Part shown: positions 1-7,333 of the stretch, piece by piece
Layout of the letters: each line of letters begins with the position of its first letter
Numbering within the stretch: position 1 is the stretch's first letter
Notes under the pieces: model-generated
Database searches by the model: none
What the model saw: the letters and a program-made list of their open reading frames with translations, nothing else
What the model was told of the DNA's origin: nothing
Made by a program: the position numbers and the translations under genes
Assembly: GCF_020171285.1 (NCBI RefSeq)
Contig: NZ_JAIUZI010000009.1
Coordinates: forward strand, 1 to 64,000
Reading direction: 5' to 3'
Length of the DNA: 64,000 nucleotides
Source: Seohaeicola saemankumensis
GTDB lineage: Bacteria > Pseudomonadota > Alphaproteobacteria > Rhodobacterales > Rhodobacteraceae

Positions 1-105
1 GGCAGGCTCAAGGACTGGCGACGCGTCGCAACCCGCTACGACAGGTGTCCGAAGGTCTTCCTTTCAGCCATCGCACTCGCAGCAACCGTCATTTTCTGGC
101 TATGA
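1..105 (+). CDS. IS5-family transposase, C-terminal fragment (5' part outside window)
   Basis: The first frame reads straight from base 1 to a TGA and gives a 34-residue tail that includes LKDWRRVATRYDRCPK and ends in AATVIFWL. I recognise this as the conserved C-terminus of IS5-family DDE transposases, which cut and paste the insertion element. Only the last residues lie in the window, so whether the element is intact cannot be judged. It runs into the upstream flank of the AbiU2-like gene. Confidence 0.8.
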   Translation, partial: GRLKDWRRVATRYDRCPKVFLSAIALAATVIFWL

Positions 106-118
106 GTCCTGACCCTAG
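1..118 (+). mobile_element. Right end of an IS5-like insertion sequence
   Basis: The transposase stop at 103-105 is followed at once by GTCCTGACCCTAG, the kind of short terminal repeat found just after the stop codon in IS5-group elements. The left end is outside the window, so the inverted repeat cannot be paired; the exact edge, near 115-118, is inferred. Confidence 0.55.
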
Positions 119-191
119 GGCGGGCGCGAGGTGTACATTTCTTTCGTTTACTGGACAATGGTTGAGCTAACAAATTGAAGAGGGCATTGGG

Positions 192-914
192 ATGTCTCAT
201 CAAACCGCTGAAGATGCGCGCCGAGAGTTAATCGCCCAACTAGGCGACGGCTTTGGAGGCGATCTTTATGACCTAGAGCAAGAGTATATAAATCTGAGGA
301 TTGTTTGGCGGTTTTATCGGTCTTTTTTTGCAACAAATTCTGAACGCGTTGAGTTATTGAACAAAGCGTCTGGCCTATATTTCTATATGATAGAGCAGCT
401 CAAGTTTGAGGCTGTTCTCCTAGGAATCTGCAGATTGACTGATCCGGTCGAGACTGGGAGAGGAGCCGGCATCAAGTTGAACCTTACTGTACGAAGACTA
501 GAGCAGTATCTTGATGGGGGTTTCGTTGATGAGTGGTCGGAAATGATAACCCAACTAGATGCGAACATTAACTTCGCTCGAGACTGGCGTAACAGAAAAA
601 TCGCCCACTCAAGTTACGACTTGCAGAAGGGTCAGGTGAAGCTAGAGGGTGCATCAAGGGAGAAAGTCGAAGCGGCATTTGATGCGATAGAAGAGATTTT
701 CCGTTTTGTTCGTCGCCAATTTCTAGATAGCGAAATGATATTTGAGCCGATACTGACGTTCGAAGACGAAGTGCGAGTTCTTGAAAAGCTGTTCGATGGA
801 TTGGAGGTGGAGAGAGCTAATCAAGAAGCACTTGAGCAGGCGTTGAGCGAAGGAAACTTCGACGATTTTGAGAGGCTGCGAAGCAAGCCGAATTGGCTAA
901 CCGAACGCCCTTGA
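192..914 (+). CDS. AbiU2-like HEPN-domain protein
   Basis: A 240-residue all-helical protein. It carries RNRKIAHSSYD at residues 133-143, an R-N-x4-H signature of HEPN nucleases, and its overall pattern resembles the AbiU2 family of abortive-infection proteins. HEPN proteins usually cleave RNA in phage defence or toxin modules. A GAAGAGGG ribosome site precedes the ATG. Codon use and base composition are clearly more AT-rich than parE next door, and an IS5 end lies about 75 bases upstream, both consistent with acquisition. No antitoxin partner is visible in the window; one could lie further left. The family call is from motif recognition, so the defence role is an inference. Confidence 0.6.
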   Translation: MSHQTAEDARRELIAQLGDGFGGDLYDLEQEYINLRIVWRFYRSFFATNSERVELLNKASGLYFYMIEQLKFEAVLLGICRLTDPVETGRGAGIKLNLTVRRLEQYLDGGFVDEWSEMITQLDANINFARDWRNRKIAHSSYDLQKGQVKLEGASREKVEAAFDAIEEIFRFVRRQFLDSEMIFEPILTFEDEVRVLEKLFDGLEVERANQEALEQALSEGNFDDFERLRSKPNWLTERP

Positions 915-915
915 T

Positions 916-2874
916 CTAAACATCCAGCTCCTCCACGAACTTCGCGTTCTCCTGGATGTACTGGAAGCGCAGTTCCGGTTTCTTGCCCATCAGCCGTTCC
1001 ACGAGGTCTCCGGTTTCGCCCGGTTCGTCCTCGTCGATGGTGACGCGGATGAGTTTGCGGGTGGCGGGGTTCATGGTGGTGTCCTTGAGGTCCTTGGCGT
1101 CCATTTCGCCGAGGCCCTTGAAGCGGCTCACGTCGATCTTGCCCTTGCCGCCAAGGCCCTTTTCCATCCACATGTCGCGTTCGGCCTCGTCCAGGCAGTA
1201 GACCCGGCGCGCGCCTTGGGTCAGGCGGAAGAGCGGCGGGCAGGCGAGGTAGAGGTGGCCGGCGTCGATCATCGGGCGCATCTGGGTGAAGAAGAAGGTC
1301 ATCAGCAGCGAGGCGATATGGGCGCCGTCGACGTCGGCGTCGGTCATGATGATGACCTTGTCATAGCGCAGGTCGTCGACGTTGAAGCGGGTGCCGAGGC
1401 CGACGCCGAGCGCCTGGGAGAGATCCGAGATCTCGGCGTTGGAGCCGAGTTTGGAGGAGGCCGCACCCAGCACGTTGAGGATCTTGCCGCGGAGCGGCAG
1501 CAGGGCCTGGGTCTTGCGGTCGCGGGCCATCTTGGCGGAGCCGCCGGCGCTGTCGCCCTCGACGATGAACAATTCGGTGCCGTCGCGGTTGGTGGCGGAG
1601 CAATCGACCAGCTTGCCGGGCAGGCGCAGCTTCTTGGTGGCGGACTTGCGCTGGGTCTCTTTCTCCTGCTTGCGGCGCAGGCGTTCCTCGGCCCGCAGGA
1701 CGAGGAAGTCGAGGATGGCACCGGCGGATTTGGTATCGGCGGCAAGCCAGTTGTCGAAGTGGTCGCGGACCGAGTTTTCGACCAGTTTCTGCGCCTCGAC
1801 GGTGGCGAGGCGGTCCTTGGTCTGGCCGACGAATTCCGGTTCGCGGATGAAGCAGGAGACCAGCGCGCAGCCGCCCGTGGTCAGGTCGTCGCGGGTGATC
1901 TGGCTGGCCTTCTTATTGTTGACCAGCTCGCCATAGGCGCGGATGCCCTTGAGGATGGCGGCCCAGAAGCCGGCCTCGTGCGTGCCGCCCTCGGGGGTGG
2001 GGACGGTGTTACAGTAGGACTGGATGAAGCCGTCGCGCGAGGGCGTCCAGTTGATCGCCCATTCGACCTTGCCCGGGGTGCCGAATTTCTCGCGGAAGTC
2101 GACGAGGCCGGCAAAGGGGGTGTCGGCGTAGGTGGAGGCGGCGCCGAGGGTTTCGGTGAGATAATCCGACAGGCCGCCGGGGAAGTGGAAGGTGGCCTCG
2201 GTCGGGGTTTCGCCGTCGTCGATGGCGGATTTCCAGCGGATTTCGACGCCGGAGAAGAGATAGGCCTTGGACCGGATCGACTTGAACAGGCGGGCTGGTT
2301 TGAAGCGGTGGTGGCCGAAGATGTCGGCGTCGGCGTGGAAGGTGACGGTGGTGCCGCGCCGGTTGGGGGCGGCGCCGATCTTTTCCACCGGGCCAAGCGG
2401 CAGGCCGCGCGAGAAGCGCTGTTCAAAGAGCTCGCGGTCGCGGGCGACCTGCACGACCATGGAATCGGAGAGCGCGTTTACCACCGAGGCGCCGACGCCG
2501 TGCAGACCGCCGGAAGTCTCATAGGCCTTGCCGGAGAACTTGCCGCCGGCGTGGAGGGTGCAGAGGATGACTTCCAAAGCGCTCTTGTCGGGGAACTTGG
2601 GGTGCGGGTCGATCGGGATGCCACGGCCGTTGTCGCGGATGGTGATGGCGTAGTCGGCGTGGAGTTCGACCTCGATCCGGTTGGCGTGGCCGGCGACGGC
2701 CTCGTCCATGGAGTTGTCGAGCACCTCGGCCACCATGTGGTGCAGCGCGCGTTCGTCGGTGCCGCCGATGTACATGCCGGGGCGTTTGCGGACGGGTTCG
2801 AGCCCCTCGAGCACTTCAATGGAGGAGGCGTCATAGGCCGTGGAAGCGGCTTCGGTGAGAAGATCGTCGGGCAT
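916..2874 (-). CDS. parE: DNA topoisomerase IV subunit B
   Basis: 652 residues, full length for ParE. This is the ATPase subunit that works with ParC to unlink replicated chromosomes. Visible in order: the GHKL ATPase motifs EVLDNSMDEAVAGHA (near residue 50), DNGRGIPI and GGLHGVGASVVNALS; a transducer domain; the TOPRIM motifs EGDSAGGSA and MTDADVDGAHI; and the C-terminal MGKKPELRFQYIQ block. It lacks the extra length typical of GyrB. It converges with the AbiU2-like gene (one base between stop codons) and lies 63 bases downstream of doc on the same strand. Confidence 0.95.
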   Translation of the reverse strand: MPDDLLTEAASTAYDASSIEVLEGLEPVRKRPGMYIGGTDERALHHMVAEVLDNSMDEAVAGHANRIEVELHADYAITIRDNGRGIPIDPHPKFPDKSALEVILCTLHAGGKFSGKAYETSGGLHGVGASVVNALSDSMVVQVARDRELFEQRFSRGLPLGPVEKIGAAPNRRGTTVTFHADADIFGHHRFKPARLFKSIRSKAYLFSGVEIRWKSAIDDGETPTEATFHFPGGLSDYLTETLGAASTYADTPFAGLVDFREKFGTPGKVEWAINWTPSRDGFIQSYCNTVPTPEGGTHEAGFWAAILKGIRAYGELVNNKKASQITRDDLTTGGCALVSCFIREPEFVGQTKDRLATVEAQKLVENSVRDHFDNWLAADTKSAGAILDFLVLRAEERLRRKQEKETQRKSATKKLRLPGKLVDCSATNRDGTELFIVEGDSAGGSAKMARDRKTQALLPLRGKILNVLGAASSKLGSNAEISDLSQALGVGLGTRFNVDDLRYDKVIIMTDADVDGAHIASLLMTFFFTQMRPMIDAGHLYLACPPLFRLTQGARRVYCLDEAERDMWMEKGLGGKGKIDVSRFKGLGEMDAKDLKDTTMNPATRKLIRVTIDEDEPGETGDLVERLMGKKPELRFQYIQENAKFVEELDV

Positions 2875-2937
2875 CGGCTGCTCTTGTTTTTGGTGTTGGC
2901 GCGTATTGTGGCAGGACCGGCGCGGTTGGGCAATGGG

Positions 2938-3318
2938 TCAGGCGCCGGCTTTGGCGCGTAGCCAGGCGGCGAGATCGTCGTCGCCGATCAGGCCCTGGGC
3001 GAGGGCGATGATGCGGTTGCCGGCGTCTTCGGTGTCGTGGGTGATGCGCACGCCATTGAGCGCAAGGCAGACGATCATCGTGCGGTATGCGGTGCGTTTG
3101 TTGCCGTCGTTGAAGCAATGACCCTGGGCGATGGCCGCGGCATAGGCCGCGGCCAGGTCGAAGACGTCATCGATCATGCCGTAGACCAGCCGGTTATCGA
3201 CCCGCGACAGCGCGCCTTCGAGGGATTTGTCGAGTGCGCGACCGGGCAATTCGCCTGGGTTCAGCACCAGATCGTGCAGTGCTTCCACCTGGTCCGCGGA
3301 GATAAGGAGAAGGTTCAT
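2938..3318 (-). CDS. doc: Doc-type toxin (Fic/Doc fold) of a type II toxin-antitoxin pair
   Basis: 126 residues with HCFNDGNKR at 67-75, the Doc form of the Fic motif (HxFx[D/N]xNKR). Known Doc proteins are kinases that phosphorylate EF-Tu and block translation, and they are neutralised by Phd. All motif residues are present, so the toxin looks intact. The start overlaps the antitoxin stop in an ATGA, implying translational coupling. The stop lies 63 bases before parE, so read-through into parE is possible. Confidence 0.9.
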   Translation of the reverse strand: MNLLLISADQVEALHDLVLNPGELPGRALDKSLEGALSRVDNRLVYGMIDDVFDLAAAYAAAIAQGHCFNDGNKRTAYRTMIVCLALNGVRITHDTEDAGNRIIALAQGLIGDDDLAAWLRAKAGA

Positions 3319-3563
3319 TTGTCCTTGAGGTAGTCAAGGACCGGTGCAGATTGTGCGCGGGTGTCCTCGAAGGCGGACATGAGTTCCTCCATCGTCGCAT
3401 AACGCGGCTCGTCCTCGGGGGTGGCCTCGGCCGGGACGAGGTAGCCGACGCAGCGGGAGTTCTTGAGGATCGCGACCGGCTTGCCGCCGGCGCGGTCGAG
3501 CACCTTTTGCGGTTCGCGCAGTTCGGTCATGGTGCAGGTCAGGTTGGTGAACAGCCGGTCCAT
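3315..3563 (-). CDS. phd: Phd/YefM-type antitoxin
   Basis: 82 residues from the chosen ATG. The N-terminal half (RLFTNLTCTMTELREPQKVL, then GKPVAILKNSRCVGYLVPAE) matches the Phd/YefM DNA-binding fold, and the C-terminal acidic tail is the usual toxin-binding part. An ATG 24 bases upstream is in frame, but it lies inside the palindromic operator and has no ribosome site. The chosen ATG has AGGAG eight bases ahead. It is co-transcribed with doc and probably represses its own promoter through the palindrome directly upstream. Confidence 0.85.
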   Translation of the reverse strand: MDRLFTNLTCTMTELREPQKVLDRAGGKPVAILKNSRCVGYLVPAEATPEDEPRYATMEELMSAFEDTRAQSAPVLDYLKDK

Positions 3564-3577
3564 TGGAGTGTCTCCTG

Positions 3578-3613
3578 TATCGTGCATTCAGATATATACT
3601 GGAATGCACGATA
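3578..3613 (-). promoter_or_regulatory. Palindromic operator of phd-doc
   Basis: Perfect 12-base arms, TATCGTGCATTC at 3578-3589 and GAATGCACGATA at 3602-3613, flank a 12-base AT-rich centre that could hold the -10 element (CAGTATATAT read on the minus strand). It sits just upstream of the antitoxin start, where Phd-type autorepressors bind. Confidence 0.7.
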
Positions 3614-3644
3614 TTTCAACCATCGGACCGCTGCGGCCCCCGGA

Positions 3645-4256
3645 TCAGTCGCCCCCGGCGCGGGACAGGGCGCGCTGGAAGGCGGGGCGGTTTTGTACCA
3701 TTTCGTTGAAGGCGGCGAGCTTGGGGAAATCGTCGCCCCGGCCCAGGCGCTTCAGGGTGCTGACCGGGAAGGACAGCATGATGTCGGCGGCCGAGAGGTC
3801 ATCTTGGACGAAGTGGCCGGAGGGGCGGATCAGCCCTTCGAGATAGGCGAAGTGGTTGTCGAGTTCCTGGTTGATGCGCGGGTGCAGCGGGCTGCCGGCC
3901 TCGCCCAGCATGCCGACATAGAGGTTCAGCAGGATCGGGGTCATCACCGAGCCTTCGGCGAAATGCATCAGTTCAAGGTGCTGGACATGCGCGGCGCTGC
4001 CGGGGTCGGGCACCAGATGGGGGCCGTGACGGGCGCAGAGGATTTCGACGATGGCACCGGATTCGGCGACCACCTGATCATCGAGGATGATCACCGGAGA
4101 TTTGCCCAGCGGGTGGATGTCGCGCAGGGCAGGCGGCGCCAGCCGGGTCTTCGGGTCGCGTTCGTGGCGCACGACGTCATGGGCGACGCCAAGCTCTTCG
4201 AGCAGCCAGAGAATGCGCAGCGAACGGGACTGGCCAAGGTGGTGAACGGTGATCAT
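3645..4256 (-). CDS. Glutathione S-transferase family protein
   Basis: 203 residues beginning MITVHHLGQSRSLRILWLLEE, the thioredoxin-like N-terminal domain of GSTs, with the substrate-binding PLGKSPVI and ESGAIVE segments near residues 48-67 and an all-helical C-terminal domain. The start overlaps the stop of the upstream hydrolase as ATGA, so the two are translationally coupled. An in-frame extension upstream lies inside the hydrolase and is rejected. The substrate cannot be told from sequence; the pairing with an epoxide-hydrolase-like enzyme suggests detoxification of reactive electrophiles. Confidence 0.85.
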   Translation of the reverse strand: MITVHHLGQSRSLRILWLLEELGVAHDVVRHERDPKTRLAPPALRDIHPLGKSPVIILDDQVVAESGAIVEILCARHGPHLVPDPGSAAHVQHLELMHFAEGSVMTPILLNLYVGMLGEAGSPLHPRINQELDNHFAYLEGLIRPSGHFVQDDLSAADIMLSFPVSTLKRLGRGDDFPKLAAFNEMVQNRPAFQRALSRAGGD

Positions 4257-5146
4257 TTTGCGGTCTCCTTGGCGCTCAGCCAGTCTTGGATATGGCGGGC
4301 CATCTCTTCGGGTTTCTGGTGCTCGACCCAATGGTCGGCCCCGGCGATGGTAATGCGGGTGAGGTCGGGGGCAAACTCTTCGAGCCCCTCGGTGGCCTCG
4401 GGCAGCAGCGCGGTGTCGCCTTCTCCCCAGAGCAAGAGGTGCGGGCAGCGCACCATCAGCGCGGCGCGGGGAAACTCGGGCAGGTTGGTCAGCGGTTCGC
4501 CCGGCGTGCCGACCACCACGGGCGAGGCGCGGTACCAGTTGATCATGGTTTTCAGCCGGCCGCCGCCGAATCCCCAGGCGGCTTTGTATTCGGCCTGCCG
4601 TTCCGAGGTCATCCAGCTGAGGTTCATCTTGGCGGAAAAGGTCGCCATCATCCGTTCATAGTCATTGGCGGCCATGACGTCTTCGGACCCGTCGCGGCGC
4701 AGGAAGTGGATGTATTGCGAGGCCTCGCATTGCGCGCCGCCGGTGGCCAGGGCGCGCTGGAACGGCACCGGGTGGACACCGTTGGCGATGATCAGCCGGC
4801 TGACCCGGTCGGGGTGGCGCATGGCCAGCCCATAGGCCACCGCCGCGCCCCAGTCGTGGCCGAGCACGATCGCGGTGCCGCCAAAGGCATCGATCAGCGC
4901 CGCCATGTCGCCCACCAGATGCGCGACGGTGTAGTTTTCCACGCCATCGGGCGCGTAGCTGCGGCCGTAGCCGCGCTGGTCGGGGGCAACGCAGTGGTAA
5001 TGCTCGGCCAGCAGCGGCACCAGCTCCTCCCACGCGCCGCCGTATTCGGGAAACCCGTGCAGCATCAGCAGCAGAGGTTTGTCCGGATCGCCCCATCGGC
5101 GCAGGTAGAAGGGGTTGCCGTTCAGCGGTCTGGTTTCGGTGTGCAT
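4253..5146 (-). CDS. Alpha/beta hydrolase, epoxide-hydrolase-like
   Basis: 297 residues. HGFPEYGGAWEE (the HGxP oxyanion motif, near residue 30) and GHDWGA, in which an aspartate replaces the usual nucleophilic serine, are hallmarks of soluble epoxide hydrolases and haloalkane dehalogenases. The catalytic His lies in ADHWVEHQ near the C-terminus. The HGxP motif favours epoxide hydrolase over dehalogenase. It is the first gene of a two-gene operon with the GST and diverges from ppk2. Confidence 0.85.
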   Translation of the reverse strand: MHTETRPLNGNPFYLRRWGDPDKPLLLMLHGFPEYGGAWEELVPLLAEHYHCVAPDQRGYGRSYAPDGVENYTVAHLVGDMAALIDAFGGTAIVLGHDWGAAVAYGLAMRHPDRVSRLIIANGVHPVPFQRALATGGAQCEASQYIHFLRRDGSEDVMAANDYERMMATFSAKMNLSWMTSERQAEYKAAWGFGGGRLKTMINWYRASPVVVGTPGEPLTNLPEFPRAALMVRCPHLLLWGEGDTALLPEATEGLEEFAPDLTRITIAGADHWVEHQKPEEMARHIQDWLSAKETAK

Positions 5147-5221
5147 GGGTCGTGTTCCTCGTGGTGCGGCGGGGCCGCCGGTCGTTTCCTGACAAATGTC
5201 CGCTGTGTTTGTGACAGGTTT

Positions 5222-5235
5222 TTGACGCGGATCAA
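5222..5235 (+). promoter_or_regulatory. FNR/FnrL-type box upstream of ppk2
   Basis: TTGACGCGGATCAA fits the FNR consensus TTGAY-N4-RTCAA at every specified base. Its centre is about 32 bases upstream of a TATGAG -10-like hexamer at 5258-5263, the spacing expected for a class II FNR-activated promoter. The GTG start of ppk2 follows at 5298. Confidence 0.6.
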
Positions 5236-5297
5236 AGCGGGGTTAACCGGTCTTCGCTATGAGGGGGCAGATTTTCCAAAACAGCAGGAGCGCGCCC

Positions 5298-6299
5298 GTG
5301 AAAGATGTCCCACAGCCAGCCCAGGATCCCGTCGCCGCAGGTCAGGAGGTGGCCGGAAACGGTGCGCTGCCGGTTGAAACCCCGGTTGAGTCCCCGGTCG
5401 AGGTCGCGGTTGAACCGTCGGCGAAACCGGGTGCCGCCTCTGCCGCGGTGACACCGGAGCGGATCCGCGCAGGTTTTGAAAGCGGCCGCTACCCTTACCG
5501 CCGCAAGATGGCGCGCCGGGTTTACGAGGCCGACAAGGCGAAACTGCAGGCCGAACTGTTGAAGGTGCAGCTGTGGGCACAGGAAACCGGCCAGAAATTC
5601 GTGCTGTTGTTCGAGGGCCGCGACGCGGCGGGCAAGGGCGGCACGATCAAGCGGTTCATGGAGCATCTCAACCCGCGTGCGGCGCGGGTGGTCGCGCTGA
5701 ACAAGCCGACGTGGGAAGAGAAGGGGCAATGGTATTTCCAGCGCTACATTCAGGAGCTGCCGACCGTGGGCGAAATGGTCTTCTATGACCGCTCGTGGTA
5801 CAACCGTGCCGGGGTGGAACGGGTCATGGGCTTTTGCGAGCCGGGCGAATACCTCGAATTCATGCGCCAGACGCCGGAGCTGGAGCGGATGCTGGTCCGC
5901 TCGGGCATCCGGTTCTACAAATACTGGTTCTCGGTCACCCAGGCGGAACAGAAACGCCGGTTTGACAGCCGCGCCACCGACCCGCTGAAACGCTGGAAGC
6001 TGAGCCCGATCGACAAGGCCAGCCTGAGCAAGTGGGACGACTATACCGAGGCCAAGGAGGCGATGTTCTTCTACACCGACACCGCCGACGCGCCCTGGAC
6101 CATCGTCAAGTCCAACGACAAGAAACGCGCCCGGCTGAACTGTATGCGGCATTTCCTGTCGACGCTGGAATACCCGGACAAGGACCACGATCTGGTCGGC
6201 CAGCCCGACCCGCTGATCGTGGGGCAGGCGCATCACGTGATCCAGCGCTCCGATCACATCCTGGGCACCGCGCTGCACCCCGATTCCCGGCTGAAATAG
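5298..6299 (+). CDS. ppk2: Polyphosphate kinase 2 family protein
   Basis: 333 residues. GRDAAGKGG (Walker A, residues 107-115) and YDRSWYNRAGVERVMGF (Walker B and lid) identify the PPK2 family, which transfers phosphate between polyphosphate and nucleotides. It has a single catalytic domain, as in the shorter PPK2 classes. The first 50 residues are a Pro/Val/Ala-rich tail outside the conserved domain. I start at GTG 5298, behind GGAG seven bases upstream; an ATG at 5259 overlaps the presumed -10 element. The FNR-type box upstream suggests induction when oxygen is low. It converges with the DUF2461 gene, with nine bases between stops. Confidence 0.9.
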   Translation: MKDVPQPAQDPVAAGQEVAGNGALPVETPVESPVEVAVEPSAKPGAASAAVTPERIRAGFESGRYPYRRKMARRVYEADKAKLQAELLKVQLWAQETGQKFVLLFEGRDAAGKGGTIKRFMEHLNPRAARVVALNKPTWEEKGQWYFQRYIQELPTVGEMVFYDRSWYNRAGVERVMGFCEPGEYLEFMRQTPELERMLVRSGIRFYKYWFSVTQAEQKRRFDSRATDPLKRWKLSPIDKASLSKWDDYTEAKEAMFFYTDTADAPWTIVKSNDKKRARLNCMRHFLSTLEYPDKDHDLVGQPDPLIVGQAHHVIQRSDHILGTALHPDSRLK

Positions 6300-6308
6300 C
6301 GGCGGCGG

Positions 6309-6962
6309 TTACCTAAGCGCGTCCAGAAGGGCGAGCAGATCCCGCAGGGCGTGAAAGGCGGCCAGCAGGCTGGCGGAGGGGTCATCCCATTCGCCGGGCG
6401 CCATCTCGCGCCAGACCGACAGCCCCTTGCGGCGCAGCAGGTCGCCGCGCGGGTGGTCCCCGGCATAGGGGGCGGGCACCCGTTTCAGATCCGGGCCGCG
6501 CGGGGCAAGCCCGAGGTCCGCGAGACGGGACAATTCCCGCGCGATCGCCACGCCCTGCGGCCCGTCCACGGCGGCGCGCCAGCGTGGCAGGGCCTCGCGG
6601 GGGAAAGCCATCACGCCGCCGCCCAGCGTCACGTAATCCGGCGCGATGCCAAAGAACAGCGCCGGCTGTGCCATGCCCTTGCCATCACCGGACCACAGCA
6701 TGTGCAGATGGGTGTGATAGGGCGTCTTGTCCCGGGAAAACCGCAGGTCGCGCTGCGGCCGGAACAGTTTCGGCAGCATCTGCTGCCCGGTTTCGCGCCG
6801 GATTTCGGCCGCCACCCGGTCCAGCAACAGGGTGGCGGGGATCTTCAGACGCGCGTCATAGCGGCTCTTCTCGCCGGCGAACCAGTCGCGATTGTTGTTG
6901 TCGGCCAGCTCGGCCAGAAAGGCGCGGGCGTCGGGGATCAGGCGGGCGAAATCGTCGGGCAT
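6309..6962 (-). CDS. DUF2461 (TIGR02453) family protein
   Basis: 217 residues. The pattern NNNRDWFAGEKSRYD near the N-terminus, then LRFSRDKTPYHTH and a late GLSVWREM, is that of the DUF2461/TIGR02453 family, common in bacteria and without an assigned reaction. The start at MPDDFARL is where family similarity begins; the open frame further upstream is low-complexity and overlaps the intergenic repeat. It is a cytoplasmic protein with no visible membrane segment. It stands alone, converging with ppk2 and diverging from the MATE gene across a repeat element. Confidence 0.8.
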   Translation of the reverse strand: MPDDFARLIPDARAFLAELADNNNRDWFAGEKSRYDARLKIPATLLLDRVAAEIRRETGQQMLPKLFRPQRDLRFSRDKTPYHTHLHMLWSGDGKGMAQPALFFGIAPDYVTLGGGVMAFPREALPRWRAAVDGPQGVAIARELSRLADLGLAPRGPDLKRVPAPYAGDHPRGDLLRRKGLSVWREMAPGEWDDPSASLLAAFHALRDLLALLDALR

Positions 6963-7070
6963 GGCACTCTTCGGACAGGGATGCGGGCGGTCTGGTGCGA
7001 ACATACCAAAAGCCGCGCCCATTGTCCGCGCCGATACAGCGATGGCGGCGCAGGCCCCACGACCCGAACG

Positions 7071-7223
7071 GCTCCCGCCAGGTCCTTCGGCATCAAAGAT
7101 GCCTGTGGCCCTGTTGGGCCCGGCAGCGCGCGGGTAAACCCACGCGCTGCGCCCGCGCGCCCTTTCATCTCTTGGGCAAATACTCCGGGGGTGAGGCCGC
7201 CAGGCCGAGGGGGCAGCGCCCCC
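7071..7223 (-). repeat. Intergenic repeat copy A (module 1 + module 2)
   Basis: Read on the minus strand this contains module 1 (GGGGGCGCTGCCCCC hairpin, GGAGTATTTGCCCAAGAGATG core), then module 2 (a hairpin with arms CAGCGCGTGGGT and ACCCGCGCGCTG, then GGCATC-TTT-GATGCC). It fills most of the 371-base gap between the divergent DUF2461 and MATE genes. Copies B to H are related. Confidence 0.8.
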
Positions 7224-7333
7224 TTCCCCCTTTCGCCGTCTTGCAGGTGGTGGTGCTCCGCGCACAACCCGATCTGCGGCAATGCACCGAAGCGCCGCTT
7301 GCGTGGGCGCATTTCGGCTCCTATGCCGTTTGG

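Noticed and set aside
1216..2961. A 581-codon open frame antisense to parE
   Set aside because: It is Gly/Ala/Val/Asp-rich, mirrors the codon bias of parE and has no ribosome site or known domain; parE is unmistakable on the other strand.
5188..5202. CCTGAC-AAAT-GTCCG upstream of ppk2 and the hydrolase, similar to the acyl-CoA operator
   Set aside because: Only one arm is complete, no matching promoter lies beside it and the flanking genes are unrelated, so chance is likely.
6584..7333. A long N-terminal extension of the MATE protein
   Set aside because: It crosses repeat copy A and lies antisense to the DUF2461 gene; MATE similarity begins only near 7334.
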